The position numbers and the translations under genes were made by a program. 39,573 nucleotides of DNA, from assembly GCA_947456805.1 (NCBI GenBank), contig CANGTN010000017.1, positions 1-39,573 of the forward strand, given 5' to 3'. The stretch comes from Chitinophagaceae bacterium (GTDB taxonomy: Bacteria; Bacteroidota; Bacteroidia; Chitinophagales; Chitinophagaceae). The notes beneath the pieces are model-generated. The model was not told the DNA's origin. It was given only the letters and a program-made list of their open reading frames with translations, and ran no database searches. Positions 7,375 through 14,639 of this stretch are shown piece after piece. Positions within the stretch are counted from its first letter, which is position 1; each line of letters begins with the position of its first letter.

Positions 7375-9492
7375 TTATTTTTTATTTTCTTCATCCTGTA
7401 ACTTCTCTACAGCCACCAAATCATCAAGATCAATATTCATTGCAATTAATCCAATTTGTACAATTGCACGTTTACCTCTCAATTCTTTTACTTCGCCAAC
7501 CTGATAATTTTTTTTCATTTTTACCATTGTACCAACTGCAATATTTGTATTCAGTTCTTTGTATTTACGATCTACTTTTTTAGCAAGTTTATTCACAATA
7601 ATTTTTTCTTGTTTATTAAACAACAGGTCTTGTAAATTTTTGATTACTTCATTTTTGTTGGTAGATTTTTTCCAATCCAACACAATTTGTTTCAACTTGC
7701 GTTCCATATCTTTCAGGTACACAATTCTATCTTCAGCTACTTTGTTTTGTTCTTTCAACAACTCCACTTGCTGTTTGTGTTTTTCCTTATTCAATACAGC
7801 TTCCATCTCTTTTTTAAGCCGTTCATTTTCTTTCAGTAAACGATTTAATTCTATTTTTTCTTTGTCTAATTGTTGTAAGTTTTGTTCCGTATTATTCAAT
7901 AATTTATCCAGCTTGAAATGTTCTTCATCTACCAGCTTACGTGCTTTATGAATTAAATGTGTTGGCAAGCCAATTCTTTCTGCAATTGAAAAAGTATAGC
8001 TGCTACCTGGTTTTCCAACCATTAATTTATACAATGGTTGTAATTTTTTTTCATCAAAAGCCATCGCACCATTAATAATTCCTTTGGTATGATTTGCCAT
8101 TACTTTTAAATTCAAATAATGGGTGGTTACAATTCCCATGGCATGTCTTTTGCCCAATTCTTCCATAATTACTTCTGCAAATGCACCACCTAGATTAGGG
8201 TCGCTCCCACTGCCCAATTCATCAATAAAAAACAATGTTTTTCCATTGGCAACTTCTATAAAATGCTTCATGTGCATTAAGTGCGAAGAATAGGTACTGA
8301 GCTCAAATTCTATACTTTGTGTGTCGCCAATATGAATAAATAATTGTTTAAAAATTCCCATCTGCGAAGTCGGATGAACCGGCACCAACAAGCCACTCTG
8401 CAACATCATTTGGTTAAGGCCAATGGTTTTCATGGCGACCGTTTTGCCCCCGGCATTCGGTCCGCTGATTACCAAAATTCGATCTGTTTCATCCAATTTT
8501 ATATCCACGGGAATTGTTGGCTTTGCCGCTGCTTTGTTATACAACAACAATAAAGGATGATAAGCATTTATTAATTCTATGTGAGCTTTCTCCATCAAGT
8601 TAGGCATTTCGCCTTGCATATCAATTGCAAGTTTTGCTTTCGCTTTTATAAAATCATACTCACCAATAACCCTTAAATACGACTGCAGCAACGCCCCATA
8701 GATACTAAGTTTAGCGGTTAACTCTTTTAATATCCTTTGAACTTCTCTTCGTTCATCATTCTCTAATGAAAAAACTGCGTTGTTTAATTCAATCGTTTCT
8801 TCGGGCTCTATGAAGGCAGTTTTTCTGCTGTCACTTTCACCATGTAAAATGCCTTTTACTTGTCTTTTATGCTCGCTGAAAACAGCAACAACTCTCCTAC
8901 CTGTACTAAAACTTTCATCAATATCTGCACTATATCCTGCTTTTGCCAACTTTGCCAAAACTTTGTCAAACGTCCGTCGCAGCTCATTTCTCTTTCGGTA
9001 TAAACTCATCCGGATTTTTTGCAGCGCGTCGCTTGCATTGTCTTTTACGTTTCCAGTTTCATCAATTATTTCATCAATTATTTCTATAATAACTTTCTCG
9101 TAATAATTATCTTCTATCACTTTTGCAAGTGATGGAAATGCTATTTTCCTTTCGTAATCAAACCATCTGAAAATATTACCTATAGACTCTGCTAATTTTC
9201 TTACGAGAATAAATTCCTCACCACTTAAAGTAGCACCACTGATACCGATGAGCTTTAGTTCTTTGGAGATATTTTGTAAAAAATCATTAGGAAAATAAAG
9301 ACTTTGTTGCAGTATCAATTTAAACTCGTGTGACTGCCGTAATTCCAGATCAATGTATTCCCGTTTGGTATGAATACGCAAGTAATCTGTTTTTTGTTTT
9401 GCGTATTCAGTTTTGCAATGCTCCCGCAATAGAAATTTTACTTTATCAAATTCCAGTTGTGATAATGCAGATTCCGGATACAACTTCATCAT
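7375..9492 (-). CDS. mutS2: MutS2-family ATPase lacking the Smr domain
   Basis: 705 residues against about 780 in Bacillus MutS2. Core and clamp regions (about 1-300) are followed by the ABC-type ATPase with Walker A GPNAGGKT (344-351) and Walker B FFIDE (421-425) plus the signature region EFELSTYSSH. A long coiled coil (about 520-620) and a KOW-like C-terminal domain (about 645-695) come next. The protein ends where other MutS2 proteins carry a Smr nuclease/ribosome-collision domain. Family roles are suppression of recombination or rescue of collided ribosomes; without Smr, cleavage would need a partner. The start MMKLYPESAL is natural. The 3' end converges on tamL with a 16-bp gap. A weak -7-like TACATTCG lies upstream (9521-9528, complement). 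Confidence 0.88.
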   Translation of the reverse strand: MMKLYPESALSQLEFDKVKFLLREHCKTEYAKQKTDYLRIHTKREYIDLELRQSHEFKLILQQSLYFPNDFLQNISKELKLIGISGATLSGEEFILVRKLAESIGNIFRWFDYERKIAFPSLAKVIEDNYYEKVIIEIIDEIIDETGNVKDNASDALQKIRMSLYRKRNELRRTFDKVLAKLAKAGYSADIDESFSTGRRVVAVFSEHKRQVKGILHGESDSRKTAFIEPEETIELNNAVFSLENDERREVQRILKELTAKLSIYGALLQSYLRVIGEYDFIKAKAKLAIDMQGEMPNLMEKAHIELINAYHPLLLLYNKAAAKPTIPVDIKLDETDRILVISGPNAGGKTVAMKTIGLNQMMLQSGLLVPVHPTSQMGIFKQLFIHIGDTQSIEFELSTYSSHLMHMKHFIEVANGKTLFFIDELGSGSDPNLGGAFAEVIMEELGKRHAMGIVTTHYLNLKVMANHTKGIINGAMAFDEKKLQPLYKLMVGKPGSSYTFSIAERIGLPTHLIHKARKLVDEEHFKLDKLLNNTEQNLQQLDKEKIELNRLLKENERLKKEMEAVLNKEKHKQQVELLKEQNKVAEDRIVYLKDMERKLKQIVLDWKKSTNKNEVIKNLQDLLFNKQEKIIVNKLAKKVDRKYKELNTNIAVGTMVKMKKNYQVGEVKELRGKRAIVQIGLIAMNIDLDDLVAVEKLQDEENKK

Positions 9493-9643
9493 GTATTGTG
9501 CTTCACTTTATTTTGAATTGCGAATGTAATGCAGATTAAATTTATTGAAAGAGAAGTTTGAGGAATTAGTAGTTGATTTAACCTTTTCAAATGAACAAGC
9601 AGAAATTATATAGGTACTAATGTGCCATAAAACTGAAACGCTT

Positions 9644-9651
9644 TAACTTCG
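9644..9651 (+). promoter_or_regulatory. Possible -7 box placing pdxJ transcription start at its ATG
   Basis: TAACTTCG matches TAnnTTTG at seven of eight positions and ends 4 nt before the pdxJ ATG (9656). If used, transcription would begin at or beside the A of the ATG, giving a leaderless mRNA. The -33 element is not clear. Confidence 0.3.
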
Positions 9652-9655
9652 CATC

Positions 9656-10378
9656 ATGACGAAACTTAGTGTAAACATCAACAAATTTGCTACGCTTAGA
9701 AATAGTAGAGGCGGCAAAAGACCTGATGTTGTGAAAGCTGCAATTGATGCACAACTTTTTGGAGCAGATGGTATTACGGTGCATCCAAGACCCGATGAAA
9801 GACATATCACTTACCAGGATGTATTCGACATCAAACAAATTATTACTACAGAATTTAATATTGAAGGAAACCCAACAGAACAAAAATTTATTGATTTGGT
9901 TTTAGCAACCAAACCACATCAGGTAACTTTAGTTCCTGATACTTTAGGACAACTGACAAGTGATCATGGCTGGGATACGATTACCCACAAAGATTATTTA
10001 ATTGAGACGATTGCACTATTTAAATCCGCCGGAATTCGGGTTTCCATTTTTGTAGATCCTGTTATTGAAATGGTGGAAGGCGCAGCTGCAACAGGAACAG
10101 ACAGAATTGAATTGTATACCGAATCTTATGCAAAACATTTTGCTGCCAATGAAAAAACAAACACGATTCAACCCTATATCACTGCTGCACAAAAAGCAAA
10201 AGAAATTGGTTTGGGATTAAATGCAGGGCATGATTTAGACTTACAAAACTTAAAATATTTTGTACAACAAATTCCAATGATAGACGAAGTGAGCATAGGA
10301 CATGCATTGGTATGTGATGCATTGTATTTGGGTTTTGAAAATGCAATTCAGTTGTACAAAAGACAATTGATGCAATAA
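9656..10378 (+). CDS. pdxJ: Pyridoxine 5'-phosphate synthase
   Basis: 240 residues, normal for the family. PdxJ condenses 1-deoxy-D-xylulose 5-phosphate with 3-amino-2-oxopropyl phosphate to make pyridoxine 5'-phosphate, the last step of the DXP-dependent vitamin B6 pathway. The TIM-barrel landmarks are visible: LSVNINKFATLRNSRGG at the N-terminus (phosphate binding, conserved Asn and Arg), ITVHPRPDERHI (His and Arg of the active site, about 40-51), TLVPDTLGQLTSDHGWD (about 94-110) and GLGLNAGHDLDLQN (about 194-207). The start aligns with other PdxJ proteins. Followed by purE after 31 bp on the same strand, probably co-transcribed. Confidence 0.96.
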   Translation: MTKLSVNINKFATLRNSRGGKRPDVVKAAIDAQLFGADGITVHPRPDERHITYQDVFDIKQIITTEFNIEGNPTEQKFIDLVLATKPHQVTLVPDTLGQLTSDHGWDTITHKDYLIETIALFKSAGIRVSIFVDPVIEMVEGAAATGTDRIELYTESYAKHFAANEKTNTIQPYITAAQKAKEIGLGLNAGHDLDLQNLKYFVQQIPMIDEVSIGHALVCDALYLGFENAIQLYKRQLMQ

Positions 10379-10409
10379 AAAAATTATCTTTCCAACTTAA
10401 AATACTTTT

Positions 10410-10934
10410 ATGAATTCAGCTTCTTCTCCATTGGTAGGAATTATTATGGGCAGCGATAGTGATTTGAATATTATGCAGGATGCCGCAAAAATTTTAGAAC
10501 AATTTAATATCCCATTAGAGTTGACCATTGTATCTGCGCATCGCACACCACAACGCATGCTAACGTATGCAACAACTGCAAAAGAAAGAGGTTTGAAAGT
10601 AATTATTGCAGGCGCTGGTGGCGCTGCTCATTTGCCCGGAATGGTTGCTAGCATTACAACTTTACCCGTAATTGGTGTACCCATAAAATCTTCTAATTCA
10701 ATTGATGGATGGGATTCTGTGTTATCAATTTTACAAATGCCCAATGGCGTTCCAGTTGCAACTGTTGCCCTGAATGCAGCAAAAAATGCCGGCATTTTGG
10801 CTGCACAGATTATTGGGACTTCCAATAATGAAGTTGCACAAAAGTTAGCAACTTACAAATCTCAATTAGAAAGTGAAGTGCTAGAAAAAGTGAATAAAAT
10901 AAAGGCTCAATTTTCAAATGAATTTGACAAATAA
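10410..10934 (+). CDS. purE: N5-carboxyaminoimidazole ribonucleotide mutase
   Basis: 174 residues, class I PurE. It moves the carboxyl of N5-CAIR to C4, giving CAIR in de novo purine synthesis. Diagnostic motifs are GSDSD (14-18), the catalytic SAHRTP (42-47), [14 protein letters not shown] (about 65-78) and the [19 protein letters not shown] segment (about 101-119). No purK follows; a convergent terminator closes the transcript directly after the stop. The 31-bp gap to pdxJ and the lack of a clear promoter between them suggest a two-gene operon. Confidence 0.96.
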   Translation: MNSASSPLVGIIMGSDSDLNIMQDAAKILEQFNIPLELTIVSAHRTPQRMLTYATTAKERGLKVIIAGAGGAAHLPGMVASITTLPVIGVPIKSSNSIDGWDSVLSILQMPNGVPVATVALNAAKNAGILAAQIIGTSNNEVAQKLATYKSQLESEVLEKVNKIKAQFSNEFDK

Positions 10935-10935
10935 A

Positions 10936-10976
10936 AAAAGCATTGAAATTGATGTTATTCAACTTTCAATGCTTTT
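10936..10976. terminator. Bidirectional terminator between purE and the alpha-oxoamine synthase
   Basis: A 13-bp perfect stem (10936-10948 with 10964-10976) has A-rich left and T-rich right flanks. The loop can pair further (TTGA with TCAA, one bulged C). It begins 2 nt after the purE stop and lies 22 nt from the end of the convergent gene, so it can serve both strands. Confidence 0.85.
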
Positions 10977-10998
10977 AAAATAATTATTTACAACCTTT

Positions 10999-12258
10999 TT
11001 ATCTCACATCAGCCATATCAGGTATTTGAGAAACCTTATAAGCACCTGCATCCAATTTTTCCTTGGTTGCACTGAAAGCTTTTAAAGTAATGTCAATATC
11101 CTCATCGGTATGTGCAGCACTCGGTATTAAACGATAAATGATATGTCCCTTTGGAATTACCGGATACACTACAATAGAAGCAAACACACCATAATTTTCT
11201 CTCAAATCCATACACATTGCTGTTGCTTCTTCTACGCCACCTTTCATGTATACAGGGGTTACGGGCGTATTCGTTGCACCAATATCCAAGCCACGACTTA
11301 CTAAACCTGCTTGTAATTTTTTAGCATTGCTCCACAACTTTTCTTTCAATTCCGGCATTGTACGCAACATATCCAATCTTTTCAAATTACCCAATACAAT
11401 TGGCATTGGTAAGCTTTTTGCAAATATTTGAGAACGGATGTTGTAGCGGATATAATCTATGATAATTCTTGGGCCTGCTAAAAATGCACCAATGCTAGCC
11501 ATGCTTTTTGCAAACGTAGAAAAGTATAAATCAATTCCATCTTGGCAACCTTGCTCCTCGCCTGCACCTGCGCCTGTTTTACCCAAAGTACCAAATCCAT
11601 GAGCATCGTCTACCAACAACCTAAAATCATATTTGTTTTTCAAGTCAACAATTTCTTTCAATTTTCCCTGGTCGCCAGCCATTCCAAAAACACCTTCGGT
11701 AATTACTAAAATTCCACCGGTTTTTTGTTTCTCTATCAATGCAGCAGCACGTTCCAACTGCTTTTCACAATCAGCTACATCATTGTGTTTAAATACATAT
11801 CTGTGTCCCGGATGCAATCGCAAGCCATCGATAATACAAGCATGACTTTCTGCATCATACACAATCACATCATGTCTTCCACAAATAGCATCAATCGTAC
11901 TCATAATACCCTGATAACCAAAATTTAAAAGTATCGCATCTTCTTTATTTTCAAATGCAGCCAATTCTGCTTCTAATTGTTCATGGTAATTACTATTGCC
12001 ACTCATCATTCTTGCACCCATTGGGTAAGCCAAACCATATTGTTGAGAAGCATCTGCGTCAATCTTTCTGATGTCCGGATGATTTGCCAAACCCAAATAA
12101 TTATTCAAACTCCAAACAATCATCTCTTTCCCTCTAAATTTCATGCGGCTGCTGATTTCACCTTCCAATTTTGGAAAAGCGAAGTAGCCATGTGCTCTTT
12201 CTCTATGTTGCCCAATAGGACCATAATTCTTCGCCAGTTTTTCAAAAATGTCTGCCAT
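10999..12258 (-). CDS. Alpha-oxoamine synthase: serine palmitoyltransferase-type (sphingolipid or sulfonolipid synthesis)
   Basis: 419 residues, PLP-dependent fold type I. Landmarks are NNYLGLANHP (52-61), FGYQGIMSTIDAI (113-125), DDAHGFGTLG (217-226) and the PLP lysine K251 in STFAKSMASIGAF. Enzymes of this group join an amino acid to an acyl thioester with decarboxylation. In Bacteroidota close homologues are serine palmitoyltransferases, or cysteate acyltransferases of sulfonolipid synthesis; sequence alone does not separate them here. Glycine C-acetyltransferase and AONS are less likely given the extended N-terminus (FEKLAKNYGPIGQHRE) and C-terminal tail. It has its own promoter (12422-12452) and a leader of about 150 nt with hairpins and the GTGCGACGCC element. 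Confidence 0.85.
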   Translation of the reverse strand: MADIFEKLAKNYGPIGQHRERAHGYFAFPKLEGEISSRMKFRGKEMIVWSLNNYLGLANHPDIRKIDADASQQYGLAYPMGARMMSGNSNYHEQLEAELAAFENKEDAILLNFGYQGIMSTIDAICGRHDVIVYDAESHACIIDGLRLHPGHRYVFKHNDVADCEKQLERAAALIEKQKTGGILVITEGVFGMAGDQGKLKEIVDLKNKYDFRLLVDDAHGFGTLGKTGAGAGEEQGCQDGIDLYFSTFAKSMASIGAFLAGPRIIIDYIRYNIRSQIFAKSLPMPIVLGNLKRLDMLRTMPELKEKLWSNAKKLQAGLVSRGLDIGATNTPVTPVYMKGGVEEATAMCMDLRENYGVFASIVVYPVIPKGHIIYRLIPSAAHTDEDIDITLKAFSATKEKLDAGAYKVSQIPDMADVR

Positions 12259-12318
12259 ATCTAGTCTATTTTAAAAGTTATAGGTATAAAAGTTTGCGGT
12301 TGATTTTAGTAATGAAGA

Positions 12319-12385
12319 GAATTTTGATGTCAGCTACAAAACAAAATTCAACTTTCTCGGCGTCGCACCCTTCAGGGCTTTGTAC
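12319..12385 (-). promoter_or_regulatory. Structured leader of the alpha-oxoamine synthase gene, with GTGCGACGCC copy 2
   Basis: Read on the minus strand: GTACAA (12380-12385), a small CCCT/AGGG inverted repeat, GTGCGACGCC (12359-12368), then an 8-bp perfect stem GAATTTTG/CAAAATTC (12342-12349 with 12319-12326). All of it lies between the predicted transcription start near 12416 and the ATG at 12258. It does not match any riboswitch I recognise. Confidence 0.4.
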
Positions 12386-12421
12386 GTTACCCAACTTTTT
12401 TTATACCCGTTTTAATGTCCG

Positions 12422-12452
12422 CAAAAATAACTGTTTAATAACTATAAGCCAA
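12422..12452 (-). promoter_or_regulatory. Promoter of the alpha-oxoamine synthase gene
   Basis: On the minus strand TTG (12450-12452), 20 bp, then TATTTTTG (12422-12429) fit the TTG-N17-23-TAnnTTTG consensus exactly. The predicted transcription start is near 12416-12418, giving a 5' UTR of roughly 155 nt, long for this window. Confidence 0.6.
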
Positions 12453-12477
12453 CCATAAAATTACCTTGTGGAAAATG

Positions 12478-12485
12478 TACATTTG
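12478..12485 (+). promoter_or_regulatory. -7 box of the pafA-like gene
   Basis: TACATTTG is a perfect TAnnTTTG. The predicted transcription start near 12490 lies after the upstream possible start (12466) and before the ATG at 12505, so it helps choose the start codon. No convincing -33 TTG is placed correctly. Confidence 0.5.
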
Positions 12486-12504
12486 TGCCTTAATTATTCA
12501 TTCC

Positions 12505-14169
12505 ATGAAAACACGAATCATTTTATTGGCAAGTATTCTTTGTTTGCAAGCAGCAGCTCAAAAAACAATTACCCCAAAAAGCAAAGCAACAACAACCGTT
12601 ACAAGCAATCAACCCAAATTGGTCGTTGGTATTGTAATCGATCAAATGCGTTGGGATTATTTGTATCGCTTTCAACCATTGTTCAAAGCAAATGGTGGTT
12701 TTAAAAGAATGATGAGTCAAGGATTTAGTTGCGACAATACTTTTGTTCCATATACACCAACGGTTACAGCCTGCGGGCATACTTGTGTTTACACGGGCAG
12801 TGTTCCCAATGTACATGGCATTACCGGCAATGCCTGGTGGGATAAACAATTGAACAGAACCGTTTATTGCAGCGAAGACAAAACCGTACAAGGTATTGGT
12901 GGCAAAGATGAAGTAACCGGACAAATGAGTCCTAAAAATATGCTTACCACTACTATTTGCGATGAATTGAGATTGAACAGTAATTTTAAAAGTAAAGTAA
13001 TTGGTATTGCCATAAAAGACAGAGGTGCAATTTTGCCTGCCGGACACAGCGCCAATGCTGCTTATTGGTATGATGGCAAAAGTGGAAATTTTATTACAAG
13101 TACATATTACATGAATACATTACCAAACTGGGTAACCGATTTCAACAACAGAAAAGTAACGGATAGCTTGTACAAATTAAACTGGAATACATCATTGGAA
13201 AAATCTGTTTATTTAAACTATGCAACAGCCGATACTAAAGATTATGAAAGCAAACCATTTGGAAAAGAGCAGCTCGGATTTCCGTATGACTTAACCAGAT
13301 ATGTAGGCAAAGATTTTTCTAAAATCAGCAGTACTCCGCATGGAAATACATTAACAGCAGAAATGGCAAAAGCTGCATTGATTGCAGAACAATTGGGTAA
13401 AGGCAGTGCAACCGATTTTTTGGCAATCAGCTTTTCTTCGCCTGATTACATTGGTCATTCTTTCGGACCAAACAGTTGGGAAATGGTAGATGATTATGTA
13501 AAATTAGATGAAGAACTTGGAAAGTTATTTGACCTTTTGGATAAACAATTGGGTGCAGGAAATTATGTAAGCTTTTTAACGGCAGATCATGCGGTGGCGC
13601 ATGTTCCGGGGTTTATGAAAGAAAATAAATTACCCGGCGGAACCGTTGATGATGCAGCACTTGTAAAAGACATGAACAAACAATTGAAAAATGTTTTTAA
13701 TGCAGATAGTTTGATTTTGAGTTCCTATAATTATCAGCTCACTTTAAACCAGCGATCGATTGATAGGAATAATTTAAACAAGGAAAAAATCATCACTTGG
13801 ATTATTGATTATGTGAAAAAAGTAGATGGCATCAGTCAGGTATTTGCCATCAGTGATTTAATGGCAACACCAATTAATAATACACTCAAAGAAATGTTGA
13901 TAAATGGATACAATGCCAATCGTTCGGGTGATATACAAATGATATTTAAGCCAGGTTATATTGATGGCGGAAATACAGGAACTACGCATGGTTTATGGAA
14001 TCCGTATGATGCACATATCCCATTACTTTGGTATGGTTGGGGCATTAAAAAAGGAAGCACCCGCAGAGAAACTTACATGACAGATATTGCAGCAACATTA
14101 GCGGGTTTATTGAAAATACAAATGCCTAGCGGATGTATTGGTAAAGTGATTGAAGAAGTGATACAATAA
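12505..14169 (+). CDS. pafA: PafA-type alkaline phosphatase family protein
   Basis: 554 residues from this ATG, which gives the signal peptide MKTRIILLASILCLQAAAQ; an in-frame codon 39 nt upstream would add a hydrophilic extension and lies before the predicted promoter. PafA-like phosphatases are periplasmic, zinc-dependent phosphomonoesterases of the alkaline phosphatase superfamily, known for being phosphate-insensitive. Metal and active-site landmarks: Asp46 in VIDQMRWDYL, the nucleophile Thr88 in TPTVTACGHT, FSSPDYIGHSFGP (about 309-321), TADHAVAHVP (about 353-362) and TTHGLWNPYDAHIP (about 493-506). The likely role is phosphate scavenging. The gene stands alone, with a structured gene-free region after it. 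Confidence 0.87.
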   Translation: MKTRIILLASILCLQAAAQKTITPKSKATTTVTSNQPKLVVGIVIDQMRWDYLYRFQPLFKANGGFKRMMSQGFSCDNTFVPYTPTVTACGHTCVYTGSVPNVHGITGNAWWDKQLNRTVYCSEDKTVQGIGGKDEVTGQMSPKNMLTTTICDELRLNSNFKSKVIGIAIKDRGAILPAGHSANAAYWYDGKSGNFITSTYYMNTLPNWVTDFNNRKVTDSLYKLNWNTSLEKSVYLNYATADTKDYESKPFGKEQLGFPYDLTRYVGKDFSKISSTPHGNTLTAEMAKAALIAEQLGKGSATDFLAISFSSPDYIGHSFGPNSWEMVDDYVKLDEELGKLFDLLDKQLGAGNYVSFLTADHAVAHVPGFMKENKLPGGTVDDAALVKDMNKQLKNVFNADSLILSSYNYQLTLNQRSIDRNNLNKEKIITWIIDYVKKVDGISQVFAISDLMATPINNTLKEMLINGYNANRSGDIQMIFKPGYIDGGNTGTTHGLWNPYDAHIPLLWYGWGIKKGSTRRETYMTDIAATLAGLLKIQMPSGCIGKVIEEVIQ

Positions 14170-14301
14170 TATTTTGCATTTGTAAATCTAATTTCGGACA
14201 CAGTCCGAAAAATTATTTGACACTAGTGACTCGCTATTGCGGAAGACTTGCGCCAGTGAGTAATTTTTAAAAGTTCAGTAAACTTACAATGTTCAAAGGC
14301 A

Positions 14302-14357
14302 GGGGGATTGCAGCAAAGTAGCCCGCAGCTTTGCGAGGACTACTTGCGTAAAGCCCC
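14302..14357 (+). repeat. Imperfect palindromic element (possible dispersed repeat or small structured RNA)
   Basis: The outer arms GGGGG (14302-14306) and CCCC (14354-14357) enclose a nested stem: AAGTAG-CC-CGCA (14316-14327) pairs with TGCG-A-GG-A-CTACTT (14332-14345), leaving two bulged A residues and the tetraloop GCTT. From memory, intergenic elements of the form GATTGCAGC..AGCCCGC..GCGAGGACT..AAGCCCC recur in Bacteroidota genomes; I could not check this. Transcription and function are unknown. Confidence 0.45.
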
Positions 14358-14590
14358 AACCACAGCCAGACAAAGTGTTTCAGCTGATTGCCCAACAAAT
14401 AAAAATGCAATTGGGTAATCCATTTTTGGTTTGTACGTGTGATACTTCATCTATGAAAACCTTTGTTAGTTTGGATTTTACTATTCTGTATTGATATCGT
14501 ATGCAACATTGAATTGTAGTTTAACAACTGTCGCCAATAGTATACAAATTAAGAACCCTTAGATTTGCGGTTGAAATGAACAATACAAGA

Positions 14591-14621
14591 TTGTTTTAAA
14601 ATCGTTTCATTTCTACGTTTT
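14591..14621 (+). promoter_or_regulatory. Promoter of the MlaD - OstA - NhaA operon
   Basis: TTG (14591-14593), 20 bp, TACGTTTT (14614-14621, one mismatch from TAnnTTTG). The predicted transcription start near 14626 gives a leader of about 15 nt. Confidence 0.45.
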
Positions 14622-14639
14622 ATAAAGCAACAACTACGC

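Larger units (their letters stand above)
14170..14639. other. 470-bp gene-free region with four hairpins
   Basis: No ORF of note. The left half holds a series of inverted repeats. (1) 14192-14210 has an 8-bp perfect stem with loop ACA; it could end the phosphatase transcript but has no T-run. (2) 14229-14261 has a 7-bp stem ACTCGCT/AGTGAGT with one G-U pair, next to the palindrome CACTAGTG (14221-14228). (3) 14302-14357 is a multi-part hairpin (see separate entry). (4) 14386-14420 has a 10-bp stem GATTGCCCAA/TTGGGTAATC with one G-U pair. G/C content here is visibly higher than in the flanks. The right half (14421-14590) shows nothing, and a promoter follows. Confidence 0.6.

Noticed and set aside
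12466-12504. Upstream extension of the PafA-like gene by 13 codons
   Set aside because: It would put a hydrophilic stretch before the signal peptide and lies before the predicted transcription start at the TACATTTG box.
12523-13047. Long antisense reading frame inside the phosphatase gene
   Set aside because: It is a shadow of a well-supported gene; the translation has no recognisable domain and unusual composition.
14170-14639. tmRNA, RNase P RNA, SRP RNA or 6S RNA in the structured region
   Set aside because: None of the conserved core motifs (for example the GAGGAAAGTCC of RNase P or tmRNA ends) can be found; only generic hairpins are seen.
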